Below are positions 16,703-26,523 of a stretch of 64,000 nucleotides of DNA, piece after piece. Source of the DNA: Bacteroides fragilis NCTC 9343 (GTDB lineage Bacteria; Bacteroidota; Bacteroidia; Bacteroidales; Bacteroidaceae); assembly GCF_000025985.1 (NCBI RefSeq), contig NC_003228.3:4464001-4528000 (forward strand), written 5' to 3'. Every line of letters begins with the position of its first letter. The stretch's first letter is position 1. The notes below the pieces were generated by a model, which made no database searches, was not told the origin of the DNA, and saw nothing but the letters and a program-made list of their open reading frames with translations. The translations under genes were made by a program, and so were the position numbers.

Positions 16703-16739
16703 GCCCCTTCCGATATTTTCGCTAAAATACGGAAGGGGC
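16703..16739. terminator. Hairpin terminator after the GH84 gene
   Basis: GCCCCTTCCG-TATTTT (from 16703) pairs with AAAATA-CGGAAGGGGC (to 16739), a strong stem about 30 bases after the GH84 stop codon. Neither side has a long T-run (TTTT on the minus side). The 130 bases to the next gene hold nothing else I can recognise. Confidence 0.6.
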
Positions 16740-16871
16740 GCACACAAACAAAACAAACAATAATTCATCAACAGCCTTCACAGGCTATACCGATGAATAT
16801 CACTAAAGATAGCATATAAAGAATATGCTCGTGAAAAAGCCGCCTTTCCAGGCTGCAGAGGATAAGATTAA

Positions 16872-17255
16872 TCATTCAGCATGTTCATTTATCTTCGTAC
16901 AAGAGCTTTCTCTTTCCTGTAATACACGAAATTTCATTTGTTGCTGTTCCCGCCAATAATAAAAACCTCCACACGAAATCTTACACAAAACAACATATTC
17001 TGTTTTACGCTTCCGCATCAGACGTAACAAAGGAGTACACAAAAACTTATCCGGTTCGGAAACACGTACCCTGATTGTTTTCTGCCCGGAAGAGACTCCA
17101 TCGGGGCAAGGCAACCAGTCGATATCAAGTATGCCCAGAAGAGAATAACAATAAAAAGCAGAATGTTCATAAGCATACCATGCTCCTTCTTCCTGATACA
17201 GAAAAATACAATCAACATTCTGTGCTTCTATTTGCAATATCTCTTCTAGGGTCAT
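16872..17255 (-). CDS. Hypothetical protein, end of the fimbrial gene run
   Basis: A 127-residue protein with no signal peptide. The middle reads IFLYQEEGAWYAYEHSAFY, then CPDGVSSGQKTIRVRVSEPD. The first string is faintly like the mismatch-recognition N-domain of MutS (IFLY-x-E-G-x-WYAYExSA). Bacteroides carry small orphan proteins of this kind, but I am not confident of the link. It lies 14 bases downstream of the last fimbrial gene in the same direction, so it may be co-transcribed. Function unknown. Confidence 0.5.
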   Translation of the reverse strand: MTLEEILQIEAQNVDCIFLYQEEGAWYAYEHSAFYCYSLLGILDIDWLPCPDGVSSGQKTIRVRVSEPDKFLCTPLLRLMRKRKTEYVVLCKISCGGFYYWREQQQMKFRVLQERESSCTKINEHAE

Positions 17256-17269
17256 ACTACCGCAACGTT

Positions 17270-18946
17270 CTATTGAATAACTACTATCTTACGGGCTACA
17301 GTTTCCCCGCTGGAGGCGGAAGTCATCTGTACAGTCCCTCTCCTGCTCGCTCCGAAAGCTACATGCAAATAAGCATGCGAACTGTATTTGCTACTGAGCT
17401 CCGACACCATGCCGTCTCCCGGAAGAGCTCCGGGAGATGCGGCGGATGGGTGTAGAAAGAGCCAGCCGGGAGATGTCGGATTCAACACCCGTACCGTCCA
17501 GTTACGATCGGTTGAACCGACCAAATCGAGGACAAACGAATCGGTATCTTTCTGATCCGATATGATGGGATTCCAACTGACACGAACCGGCTGAGACAGA
17601 TTATCACACGTCATAGTCAAGGTTGTAGCTACGGCATCATTAGCCGCTGAGGTAAAATCCCCCGTAATTTTATATTTGTTACTTCCCAAAGCCTGGGCAG
17701 ACAGGTTTGTCAACCAATTACAATCGTCAGGAAGGGTCAGAACCGGCTGAATACCACGACTGGAATATACGGTACAAATATCCACACCAGTTGCCGATGT
17801 AGTCACACCTGTTTTTCCATATAGGCTGAATACATTATTAGACGATGCCATACGGTATTGACCGTCGGCCACAATACAGGGCAGATCCGTGTCTTCATCC
17901 GTCAACTCCACTTTCAAAGCATTCGAAGGTGCAGAAGCCACAGCAATATCCGGACTTTCATATCCCGGACCATTGACTCCCACCACTGTAACAATATAGC
18001 GGTGGTTGCGTACAATGTTCAAAGGACTTCCGTCATTACCGTTCATCACTACCTTATAGTAGCCCTTTTTCCCCTTATACCGGGCTGCAATCACTACTCC
18101 CATATAGTCGGAAGCCGAACAATTGCGCTCATAAATGTATAAAGATGGTTCCGCACCATTAACCCAACCCTTACGATAATCCAGATAGATTCCACCGGTA
18201 ACCGGATTTGTGACAACGGGAGTATTTACTTCTCCTGTGCAATCGGTCGGAGCCAGGAAGCCATGACAGGCCCCCTGATGTACAGTAATTCCCTCGATGA
18301 CAAAATCATCCAGTCCGGTATTCCCACCTCCATTACCCTTCTTCACTTGTATACATGCTGTGGAACGCAACAGTTTCACACCCTCTGCTTTCGTTACGAT
18401 ATTGATTCCGTTCAATGCAAAACGTCCCCACATGACCAAAGGCATTACATGGTTTAACAATGTGCTCTCTCCTTCATCCACATGTTCGAGCGAGGCTGTC
18501 TGCAAGGAAGAGATAGCCGCATTTTCTGTCATACCGGGAGTTATATCACCAAAGTTCAAGCGATCCGAAGTGCCATCAGCACTCCGACCGTTTGCAACCA
18601 GATGAATGATACGCCGTTCTGAAGTGGCATCCAAACGGACTGTGAAATTAATCCCCGTTCCGGTGATCACCAACCTGTCATTCTCTACTTTGACGCGTTC
18701 CATAAACTTTGCGTCTTTGTCGAATATCAACAAGTCTGCGTTCTTAATATCGGTATCCGTATACGGACCACCGGCACGAGTAAGAGTATTTACTGACTCC
18801 GGTTGCGGTAGGGTTACCGAAACAGCAACATCTATCTTTCCATAAGCGGGTTTCTGTTCCTCCTCTTCATGACTGCACGAGGCAAACAGAAAAGCAATCA
18901 GTATACCTATTATATATTGTATTTTCATATTATAGCGCATTTTCAT
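17270..18946 (-). CDS. Fimbrial subunit lipoprotein (Mfa/FimA-type with C-terminal BACON-like region)
   Basis: A 558-residue lipoprotein with lipobox FLFASC (Cys about 24). An ATG six codons in (18928, MKIQYIIG) is an equally good start. After the lipobox it shows the fimbrillin pattern: a VAVSVTLPQPES strand, TRAGGPYTDTDIKNADLLIFD, and a later RSTACIQVKKG strand. The C-terminal 150 residues (DRNWTVRVLNPTSPGWLFLHP to RKIVVIQ) look like a BACON-type sandwich. Such proteins are tip or accessory subunits of Bacteroidales type V fimbriae, exported as lipoproteins and assembled after proteolytic removal of the first strand. It is the seventh gene of the fimbrial run and shares its C-terminal architecture with the gene before it. 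Confidence 0.75.
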   Translation of the reverse strand: MKMRYNMKIQYIIGILIAFLFASCSHEEEEQKPAYGKIDVAVSVTLPQPESVNTLTRAGGPYTDTDIKNADLLIFDKDAKFMERVKVENDRLVITGTGINFTVRLDATSERRIIHLVANGRSADGTSDRLNFGDITPGMTENAAISSLQTASLEHVDEGESTLLNHVMPLVMWGRFALNGINIVTKAEGVKLLRSTACIQVKKGNGGGNTGLDDFVIEGITVHQGACHGFLAPTDCTGEVNTPVVTNPVTGGIYLDYRKGWVNGAEPSLYIYERNCSASDYMGVVIAARYKGKKGYYKVVMNGNDGSPLNIVRNHRYIVTVVGVNGPGYESPDIAVASAPSNALKVELTDEDTDLPCIVADGQYRMASSNNVFSLYGKTGVTTSATGVDICTVYSSRGIQPVLTLPDDCNWLTNLSAQALGSNKYKITGDFTSAANDAVATTLTMTCDNLSQPVRVSWNPIISDQKDTDSFVLDLVGSTDRNWTVRVLNPTSPGWLFLHPSAASPGALPGDGMVSELSSKYSSHAYLHVAFGASRRGTVQMTSASSGETVARKIVVIQ

Positions 18947-18961
18947 TGTTTACACTAAAAT

Positions 18962-21469
18962 CTATCTCCTCTCCCCCTGATAATTATCGGAATAAGTATT
19001 CACGATTACAGGAGTCCAGAAGGGCTTTTCTTCCGGTCGGAACGGAACCTTAACCGAATGAGACGAGCGAGTATTGGCAGGGGCAGCAGCAAGTACTGTT
19101 ACAGATGCCGAATGTTTAATACGGTCATATACAATTGTTGCAACTTTTGTATACCCCCCTTGATCATACGTTCCATTACCTCCGGTAGTAGTAATAAGTA
19201 CCCGATAAGTATCATTATACAACCTTTCACCACCTTCATTATAATAATTATATTTATTATAATCCCCGGTTTCAGCAGTTCCTTTAGACATTGTTCCTCC
19301 TTTATAAGCAGTCATCTCAAAAGTCATAGGAGCAGGTGCTATCCCTGAACTATACCATGTTGCATAAACATCCAATTTTATTTTTCGGGGAGAGTTTACA
19401 TCGCCTTCCAATACAGGGGCATTAAAAAATGCAGTTTCTCCCTGTCCTTGACGTGCATCACCACCCCACTGTAGCAGCAGTTTGCCATTATAATTAACAG
19501 TCTGATTCTTGCTCCATCCAACGGGCTTTTTATCATAAGAAGAATTATTACTTCCATCACCAGATACATTATTACCTTGGAATTCAACCGCAATATCCAC
19601 ATCAGCCCTATCCCACATAAATTTAACAACAAAATAGTCAAAAGGAGGAATTGTTACAATAATATCCTGGTGTACTTTTACCGTAACCTGATAATCCGGG
19701 CAATCTGCATGATGGAAAGTTAACGATCCGTCACGGGCCTCATCAGAAGGTTCACGGTCTGTTGTCATAGTCAGCACTTGTGTTAACGGATTCCATCTCA
19801 AATCACTATGAATCCAAGACTCCCATGAATCGAAAATAATATTTCTACTACCACCCAATACAGTCACATCCTGTGAATTAGTGACTGCAGTCTGCGCTGA
19901 ACCTGTTGGAGCAAGTGCATTTATTACCCCATCATCCACATGAATATAGCAGTTCACTAACGAAATCGTATCCGTATCAAGCGTTGTTTTATTCTTCACA
20001 ACAATCTGACCATCTCCATAACAAGTATCAAAATCATCCGGCTTAATCGTCGAAGTACGTGTAAAGTTAACTGTGGTATTTCCTTTTACCCCATTCTGTA
20101 TGTCTGAAGTCGCTTTGGGACTACTACCTAAGAATATCCAGTCACCTCCAATACTCTTAACTTCCACCGAACGTTTTTCGTGTACTTTAGGACAAAAGAT
20201 AAGTTTATGTTCACTAACTTTAATCGTACCTCTATCCGGTCTTTGTGTTACCGGTATTTTCTTGGTCACATTATTGGCCTTAATGGTAATATACGAAGTA
20301 CGCGGATGATTATCCACATAGCTATCCAGATCAGCAGTAATTTCCACCGCATTCCCATCCAACTTTTTCACCGAAGTAATCCACGTGGCCTCAGGTGCCT
20401 TCTCCACTGTATATTCGCGAGCATTGGTATTTACATGTATTGTATCTTTAAATGCCATCCCCACCGAAGCTTTATCCGTATAAAGTTGGGTCTGTGACAA
20501 ATCAGCTTCCAACTGTGTATCCTGCCAGTTCAATATCTCAGTGGAGACATCGAGCTTTCCACCAAGGAAAATGCGTACCAACAAAATTCCGTTTACTCGT
20601 GGAACCCGAGGGATTACCACATCCGTCTTCTCAAAACGTGTTCCTCCTTCACTGGCCAGATCGACACTCAGTTTAAGATGACTGGTAGTTGTGTCGGTCG
20701 GAAGTGCATTCAGATAATCAGTTCCTTTATGAGCCGGCACAATAAACCGAAGCGTATCACTGTACTGATGACCGGCCATTGCAGTATTATTATGTATAGT
20801 AAAAGTACCGGTCATAGGCTCCGCACTCACAGTAGGATTGTTTTTATTGGGATATAACCCTCCTTCCCAGTTAAGAGTCGTAGGCACATTAGTCAATTTC
20901 ATCGTGTGAGTGCCATTAATATCCAGTCCTCCGGCATCGGCTATCACGACTTTGACCAATGCAACGTTCCGTGAAAGCAATGCTGTTTCGGAAGCGACAT
21001 TATCCTGACCGGCAATAACCTGCTGTCCGGTAATATAAGCCGTACGCAGCTCAGGCATAGACGGCAAACTCCCACCGGCAGAACGTGTTTCCCACATTTT
21101 CAGTGACGAACGTGCCTGTCCACGGACAGGTTGTACCAATCCACTGTTTACATCTCCGTCAGCACTGACCAATGTAATATCCCATGTCCCCGCCGCAACC
21201 GGCATAGTGAGGCGGTCTGCAGCGTAAGTCACATCCGGCACTTTCTGCCTGAATTGTCCGGCAGTAGCTCCATCTCCATCAAACAGATAGACTTGCGTAT
21301 TATTGATAATGTCTGCTGAAGCTCTTGTCATCCTGAAAACCAATGAAGGATTACCATTGGTTTCCCCCGGCGATTCCCTGTCATCCGTACAAGCAAACGC
21401 CAGAAAAAGCAGCAAGCCCATCAACCCTGTATATATTCTTTTTCCTGTCATAGTTCTTTTTTCATCCAT
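18962..21469 (-). CDS. Large fimbrial accessory lipoprotein with BACON-like repeats
   Basis: About 835 residues from the ATG at 21469 (MDEKRTMTGKRIYTG), or 829 from the ATG at 21451. Longer forms reach back into the upstream gene and are rejected because the signal peptide starts at MTGKRIYTGLMGLLLFLAFAC, whose Cys is the lipidation site. The N-terminal part (DIINNTQVYLFDGDG, PVAAGTWDITLVSADGD) is FimB/Mfa2- or FimA-like. Residues about 345-600 contain BACON-like units (VEKAPEATWITSVKKLDGNA, RTSYITIKANNVTKKIPVTQ). The C-terminal 250 residues include a DYFVVKFMWDRADVDIAVEF region resembling an extracellular binding domain. It is probably a tip adhesin or accessory subunit. Confidence 0.7.
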   Translation of the reverse strand: MDEKRTMTGKRIYTGLMGLLLFLAFACTDDRESPGETNGNPSLVFRMTRASADIINNTQVYLFDGDGATAGQFRQKVPDVTYAADRLTMPVAAGTWDITLVSADGDVNSGLVQPVRGQARSSLKMWETRSAGGSLPSMPELRTAYITGQQVIAGQDNVASETALLSRNVALVKVVIADAGGLDINGTHTMKLTNVPTTLNWEGGLYPNKNNPTVSAEPMTGTFTIHNNTAMAGHQYSDTLRFIVPAHKGTDYLNALPTDTTTSHLKLSVDLASEGGTRFEKTDVVIPRVPRVNGILLVRIFLGGKLDVSTEILNWQDTQLEADLSQTQLYTDKASVGMAFKDTIHVNTNAREYTVEKAPEATWITSVKKLDGNAVEITADLDSYVDNHPRTSYITIKANNVTKKIPVTQRPDRGTIKVSEHKLIFCPKVHEKRSVEVKSIGGDWIFLGSSPKATSDIQNGVKGNTTVNFTRTSTIKPDDFDTCYGDGQIVVKNKTTLDTDTISLVNCYIHVDDGVINALAPTGSAQTAVTNSQDVTVLGGSRNIIFDSWESWIHSDLRWNPLTQVLTMTTDREPSDEARDGSLTFHHADCPDYQVTVKVHQDIIVTIPPFDYFVVKFMWDRADVDIAVEFQGNNVSGDGSNNSSYDKKPVGWSKNQTVNYNGKLLLQWGGDARQGQGETAFFNAPVLEGDVNSPRKIKLDVYATWYSSGIAPAPMTFEMTAYKGGTMSKGTAETGDYNKYNYYNEGGERLYNDTYRVLITTTGGNGTYDQGGYTKVATIVYDRIKHSASVTVLAAAPANTRSSHSVKVPFRPEEKPFWTPVIVNTYSDNYQGERR

Positions 21470-21536
21470 TTTCTTCTGAGCGGACAAGAATACCTTACAC
21501 TCGAGATGCAAGGCATTCTTCTCCCCAAGAATCATT

Positions 21537-23999
21537 TTATTTCCGAATCGTAAACTCTGCCGTACGTTCTGCATCCGATACACTGATCGGCTGTGCACCT
21601 GTAGGTTGGTTTACAGATTTGATTTTCAGTTTCACCTGTTTTTCCAAAGTATCCGTGCTGAACAATACCACTCCATTCACATTGGCGGAGCTATGGTTAC
21701 CGTCTCCACTGATACGTAGGTCATGCAGGTTGGTAAAGACAAAGTCTTTTCCTTCTTTTGCCGTAGCATCGGGCAATGTCACACAGTTAACAATGATATC
21801 ACTACCTGTGGCATTGGTCAATAAAGCTCCGTCTGAAGCACGCAACAGCGAAACAGTGAAGAAGCCCGACACCACATTATTATTCACTCTGTGGTCACCC
21901 AATGAAGCAATGGCCAGACGTGCCGGCTGATCGACGACAATTCCACTGCAACTCAACAGTTCACCATCAAAAGCAACATTAGAACCACTCAGGCTATGTA
22001 CTTTATTAAAATTCACTACCACGGTTTTAGGAAGTTCATAGCGGGTGTCCTCCAATGTCCTGACATTAAAGGATGATTTTTGCGAACCATTGGCAAATAT
22101 CACTCTAGGAGTCAATCCCATATCGAAATCGAGCGCATCGGCTGTGCCTTCTCCATATATACCATCTACTATAATATTTGCCCCCGTAGCATTGGTCAAA
22201 GGAGTTCCGTCGGTTTTAAATAATCCCAGTTCATATAAAATATCTTTGGATCCCTCTTCTCCACGCTCGGTACGTACCAACTTCACAACTGCCTGCTGAT
22301 CTTCGATAACCGCTTTCCCTACAGGCTTCACCAGATAACTCTGCTGAACATCCGACAATAGCAGTTCAAAGTCTTTCACGCCTTCGATCAGATCATTCGC
22401 TTTTACCGGAACCTCGATATCCTGTTTCACCAGATAGCGATCCGCCGTCCCGCGTGAAGGGGTGAAAGACAGTTTTCCCTTTACCGGAGTAAAATTATTA
22501 GCTGTTGTAGCAGATGCTTCACGAGTGGCATATCCTACACTTACAGGAACAGGAGCCCCTTCCTTTGTAGTGGCATATCCTGTCAGCGTGACAGTAAATA
22601 CCGCAGTAGCCGTTCCGTTTACCGGCTTGGTTATTTTCACATCCGAAACATAGAGTCCATGTCCCAGTTTGACAAGGCGACTGCCACTGCCCAGAAAAAG
22701 TAACTCACCGGACGATGCAGTCAATGCCTGACGATAAACAGTAGGTTTATTGTCCGTCACATAACGGTCAAATTCTTTTTCACCCGTAGCAGAATACATA
22801 CAAACCCGACCTTCATCCGAAGACAGCAGTAACACTTCACCGTTATTAGTTACCTTAACCTTATCAAAATTACCATCAATAGTGCGGTCAAACTCAGCTT
22901 TACCCGTCGGCAATATACGGACAAACGTTCCTCTGCGTGCATTGACATCATAAGTTGTTACCACCGATTCACCCGTAGTCCGGTTCATACCCACACCTCT
23001 CACACCTCCATTCGAGGTACCGGAATATAAAGCTGTTCCGTCATTTCTCAACAAGGCATAGTATCCTTTACTGCCACTTCCACCTACCAATATATTACCA
23101 TTGCGAGCCACCTGAAGCTGATTAAGCATCACCGATCCCTGGTTGGCGGGTATCAGTGTTTTGGCAAAAACAATATCACCTTCCGGCCGTATTTTATAAA
23201 TGATGCCTCCATCAGTCGATGAATTACCGGTAACAATCACCGAACCGTCATTGATATTGGCATTCATACCTGTCACGATGAACCGCTTAGCCGGAATAAC
23301 AGTTACATAATAAGGCTTCCCTTTATCATCTAACCGGACCACTGTTGTCTGTTCTTTCTCCTTGTCTCCGGAGAAAGCCGCACATATATATTCAGTCGTA
23401 TTGCCCAGCACCTCGAATTGATCACAATAACCACTTCCGGCATTCTTGTACTGATAAATCACTCTACCCGATTTATCCACTTTCAGAAGAATACCTTGCC
23501 GGCTATTTCCTCCTTTCGGCTCCATACCGGAAAGTATCAATGACCCGCTACGCAGCAAGGCTCCCTTCATGAGTTCACTCCCTTGTCCTCCTGCATAAAT
23601 ATTGGTAACAATATGACCGCTACGATCCAATATGACCGCCCGTCCGCTTAGTGTCACATTGTCTTTTCTGCCTTTTGTATTCATCACAGCAGATTGCCCG
23701 ACAAGCAGGATACGGTTATCCTCCAACTCTGTCAACTCGTTAACAGCGGTAAATCCGGCCAGCGGCAATGAAAAGAGCACTTCTCCCTCTCTGCCTATCC
23801 AGGTAAGGTTATACTTCTGTCCCTCTTTACCCACCATGGCCACTTCGTCACCGGCTAAGGGACAAACCAGCTGAATCTGATTCTTATCGCCATACTTCTT
23901 ATCGAAAACCACCGGCATATATTGGGCTCTCACTTGCAGACAGGCCATGATGCCCAGCAGGAACAGTATCCACACTCTATGAATTCTTGTCTTCTTCAT
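21537..23999 (-). CDS. Secreted beta-propeller/Calx-beta protein of the fimbrial locus
   Basis: An 820-residue protein with a signal peptide ending LQVRAQ and no lipobox. Residues about 25-450 are short repeated strands of propeller type (AVILDRSGHIVTNIYAGGQG, GILLKVDKSGRVIYQYKNAG, IIYKIRPEGDIVFAKTLIP). Residues about 455-820 contain three Calx-beta-like sandwiches (FTVTLTGYATTKEGAPVPVS, PSRGTADRYLVKQDIEVPV, NATGSDIIVNCVTL). Calx-beta domains bind Ca2+ or act as stalks in adhesins. It lies between the OmpA-like protein and the large fimbrial lipoprotein, which suggests a secreted partner or adhesin of the fimbria. I know of no characterised homologue with this exact architecture. Confidence 0.65.
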   Translation of the reverse strand: MKKTRIHRVWILFLLGIMACLQVRAQYMPVVFDKKYGDKNQIQLVCPLAGDEVAMVGKEGQKYNLTWIGREGEVLFSLPLAGFTAVNELTELEDNRILLVGQSAVMNTKGRKDNVTLSGRAVILDRSGHIVTNIYAGGQGSELMKGALLRSGSLILSGMEPKGGNSRQGILLKVDKSGRVIYQYKNAGSGYCDQFEVLGNTTEYICAAFSGDKEKEQTTVVRLDDKGKPYYVTVIPAKRFIVTGMNANINDGSVIVTGNSSTDGGIIYKIRPEGDIVFAKTLIPANQGSVMLNQLQVARNGNILVGGSGSKGYYALLRNDGTALYSGTSNGGVRGVGMNRTTGESVVTTYDVNARRGTFVRILPTGKAEFDRTIDGNFDKVKVTNNGEVLLLSSDEGRVCMYSATGEKEFDRYVTDNKPTVYRQALTASSGELLFLGSGSRLVKLGHGLYVSDVKITKPVNGTATAVFTVTLTGYATTKEGAPVPVSVGYATREASATTANNFTPVKGKLSFTPSRGTADRYLVKQDIEVPVKANDLIEGVKDFELLLSDVQQSYLVKPVGKAVIEDQQAVVKLVRTERGEEGSKDILYELGLFKTDGTPLTNATGANIIVDGIYGEGTADALDFDMGLTPRVIFANGSQKSSFNVRTLEDTRYELPKTVVVNFNKVHSLSGSNVAFDGELLSCSGIVVDQPARLAIASLGDHRVNNNVVSGFFTVSLLRASDGALLTNATGSDIIVNCVTLPDATAKEGKDFVFTNLHDLRISGDGNHSSANVNGVVLFSTDTLEKQVKLKIKSVNQPTGAQPISVSDAERTAEFTIRK

Positions 24000-24022
24000 A
24001 TATCGTTTACTTTTTTATATTT

Positions 24023-25873
24023 CTACCTCTTATTATATATTTCGACACGCCTTGCCCTACGGTTCACCTGTATCCAATCGATACCTCCCTCCGGCCAGCG
24101 ATGATACTCAATTTCCTCTTTCACCTCTTCTGGAGAAAGCTTTATCCTTCCATGAGCCTGTATGCCGAAACGTACGTTTAAACCATGATTGCGCAGAAAC
24201 TCCGCAACACTTTCCGCCCTTCGCTCTGACAATGAATAGTTATAACTGTCACTACCTATCTCATCGGCAAAACCATCAAACCTAAGTTCGGAAAATTGGT
24301 AAGTACCCATTTCATTGATAAATTGCTCGAGTCTCCGTACAGATTCATCGGTCAACTCATCCGAATCGAAATCAAAATAGAGAGTCATCAGCAATCCTTC
24401 CGGCGCATACTGCTTCAGTGTGACAGACTCCGGAGAAACAGTTTCCGTAGTGCCGTTCAACAACAAAGCGCCACCTAAAATTGCATTTTCCTCACTCATC
24501 CCGTAAAAAGGCATCCCTTGCTGGGTTCCCAGATCCTCTACTGTACGGAGGTAATAGATATCGTCTCTTGAAGCCATTTCACGATCGGATACAAAATAGG
24601 CTGTTCGCAAGTCAAGCGGACACATATAATAATCGTTGAAGACGGAATTTACCGGATAAGGAAAATGGCTGATACTGCCCGGAATCACTCCATCTTTATC
24701 ATAATAAGCACTGAACAGATCATAACCACCGAATCCCGGCAATCCGTTAGACGAAAAGATAAGACGTCCTTTATAGATTACAGGAAAGATCTCATCGCCT
24801 TCCGTGTTGACATCCGGTCCCAGATTAACAGGAGTCCCCCATGCCTGAGCCTCTTCATCCCAATGGACAACATACAGGTCGAACCCACCGTATCCTCCGG
24901 GCATGTCAGAGGTAAACAACAATGATTTGCCTTCATTAAACAGGTAAGGGTGGGCATACGAAGACATCTCTTCCTGTGGAAAAGCCGGAACATACTTCGT
25001 AAATCGTTTCTTCTTGTTCTTTAGCACAGAGTAAAACAACTTTGTACGGAAAGGACGTAGCTTCCGGTTTGCCATCTCTACGGTTGTCTTCTCTTTATCA
25101 TACTCGATAACCGTAGCTACCATCGACTTCATATCCGGCGAAAAGGTCACTGGACCATTCTGTAAGTCAGCAGGTATTTTCCGGAAATAGCCATAATATC
25201 TTGGAGGTTTCTGAGTCTCAACACCGGTTTCACCGGGTTCGTCAAGTGCATAATAGTGAGTACGATGGAAGAATAATTTCCCCGGATCATTGAATTTACT
25301 GTAACTAATGGCATAAAACGGTTGTTCCCCATAATTACCAACCCAAAATTCAGCGTTCGATGTATTCAGTAATAAGCGTTTTGCCGAAAACCCGGGATCT
25401 TCCTGAACCGAATGGCGCATGGCAAGTGCCTCCAATGTATTCTGATAGCGCTGATAGCGGCTATATATGTCTTTATAGGCATTATCCAGGCAAATGGCTT
25501 CTGCTTTGCGGGCTTGTCCCTGAAAACGCAGAGCATCCACATAATCACAGACATCATCTACCCCGAGCAAATCCGGACGCAAGCTCATTGCTTTATCATA
25601 ATGCTCCGAGGCGCGACCATATTCCCTTACCATGAAATACAAACGCGCTGTTTTGAGATGAAGCGCAGCCTGACCGGCCTCATCTTTTTCACGCCTGATA
25701 GCCGTTTCATACTGAGCCATCGCTTTATCAAATTTCTGCCTGATAAAATTACGGTCTGCCCGCCGTTCTACCCGCCCTATCTTCCGCTCCTGCGCAACGG
25801 AAGGCATAGTCCCTCCCATCAGAAAAAGGAATGCGGCAGCCGACAGGAGAATCTGTATCTTCTTCTTTCTCAT
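24023..25873 (-). CDS. TPR-PD40-OmpA family envelope protein
   Basis: A 616-residue protein with a signal peptide ending PSVAQ. TPR helices occupy about 30-170 (FDKAMAQYETAIRREKDEAG, YGRASEHYDKAMSLRPD). WD40-like PD40 repeats follow at about 230-430 (SLLFTSDMPGGYGGFDLYVV, GRLIFSSNGLPGFGGYDLF). The C-terminal OmpA peptidoglycan-binding domain (about 495-616) has TLYFDFDSDELTDESVRRLEQF and LRFDGFADEIGSDSYNYSLSERRAESV. The same domain order, without the carboxypeptidase-regulatory domain, is known from PorE of the type IX secretion system. Here the neighbours are fimbrial, so it may anchor the fimbrial assembly apparatus to the cell wall. Periplasmic face of the outer membrane. Confidence 0.85.
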   Translation of the reverse strand: MRKKKIQILLSAAAFLFLMGGTMPSVAQERKIGRVERRADRNFIRQKFDKAMAQYETAIRREKDEAGQAALHLKTARLYFMVREYGRASEHYDKAMSLRPDLLGVDDVCDYVDALRFQGQARKAEAICLDNAYKDIYSRYQRYQNTLEALAMRHSVQEDPGFSAKRLLLNTSNAEFWVGNYGEQPFYAISYSKFNDPGKLFFHRTHYYALDEPGETGVETQKPPRYYGYFRKIPADLQNGPVTFSPDMKSMVATVIEYDKEKTTVEMANRKLRPFRTKLFYSVLKNKKKRFTKYVPAFPQEEMSSYAHPYLFNEGKSLLFTSDMPGGYGGFDLYVVHWDEEAQAWGTPVNLGPDVNTEGDEIFPVIYKGRLIFSSNGLPGFGGYDLFSAYYDKDGVIPGSISHFPYPVNSVFNDYYMCPLDLRTAYFVSDREMASRDDIYYLRTVEDLGTQQGMPFYGMSEENAILGGALLLNGTTETVSPESVTLKQYAPEGLLMTLYFDFDSDELTDESVRRLEQFINEMGTYQFSELRFDGFADEIGSDSYNYSLSERRAESVAEFLRNHGLNVRFGIQAHGRIKLSPEEVKEEIEYHRWPEGGIDWIQVNRRARRVEIYNKR

Positions 25874-25897
25874 TTCAGCAACTTTTTATCAGTAACA

Positions 25898-26494
25898 TTA
25901 TCGGAATATATTATAGGTGAGATTTATACCGAACTTAGTCGGACCTATCCACCTCTTCGTCTTTTTACGTTCCAAAGGGAAATTCACATATTCTCCACCC
26001 AAATAATATTTATTGTATTGGAGGTGCGCATATCCCAGGCCAATATTCAGATCCAGCCCCCAACGAGAGTTGAAAGCAAATTTATACCCGGTCGAGATAC
26101 CTCCCGATACTCCCCAACCTTTACGACGATAGCTCTGCAACGGATCGTTATGCTTTAATAAACCGATATTAAAATTACCGTACATAGCATAGGGACCAAT
26201 ATAAAATCCATCCCATGAGTCGTTAGTATAAAAGTTACGAGGATTCACATAATAGCGCAATTCAACACTGCTCTGGAGTGCCCGAAACACTTCTTCATGT
26301 TTCTTGAATAAATACGGCATCCATAGCACTTCACCGTTCACCGTGAGTTGCCTCGTCAATGTATACTCAAAGCCGACGTTAGGCGAACCGGTCAGCCAAA
26401 AAGGAATATTCACTTTGACACTTTGTGCCTGTACTCCGCTGATTAAGCAAAATAAAACGGCGACACTCAAAATATGTCGTATAACTGATTTCAT
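25898..26494 (-). CDS. DUF3575 outer-membrane beta-barrel protein
   Basis: A 198-residue protein with a signal peptide (ends GVQAQ). Alternating amphipathic strands follow: VKVNIPFWLTGSPNVGFEY, TVNGEVLWMPYLF, SVELRYYVNPRNFY, IGPYAMYGNFNIG, GGISTGYKFAFNSRWGLDLN. It ends with the aromatic-type terminus INLTYNIFR expected of an outer-membrane barrel. DUF3575 proteins are encoded regularly beside FimA/Mfa fimbrial genes in Bacteroidales, and a role in fimbrial assembly or secretion is inferred from that linkage. It starts 30 bases after the FimB/Mfa2-like gene. Confidence 0.85.
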   Translation of the reverse strand: MKSVIRHILSVAVLFCLISGVQAQSVKVNIPFWLTGSPNVGFEYTLTRQLTVNGEVLWMPYLFKKHEEVFRALQSSVELRYYVNPRNFYTNDSWDGFYIGPYAMYGNFNIGLLKHNDPLQSYRRKGWGVSGGISTGYKFAFNSRWGLDLNIGLGYAHLQYNKYYLGGEYVNFPLERKKTKRWIGPTKFGINLTYNIFR

Positions 26495-26523
26495 TCTAAT
26501 TCTCTTTTATATGTATATATGTA

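Noticed and set aside
18962..21598. Use of the ATG at 21598 for the large fimbrial lipoprotein
   Set aside because: The first 43 residues overlap the end of the preceding gene and come before the signal peptide, which must be N-terminal.
24023..25873. PorE of a type IX secretion system
   Set aside because: Domain order is similar, but the carboxypeptidase-regulatory domain and all other T9SS genes are absent, and neighbours are fimbrial.
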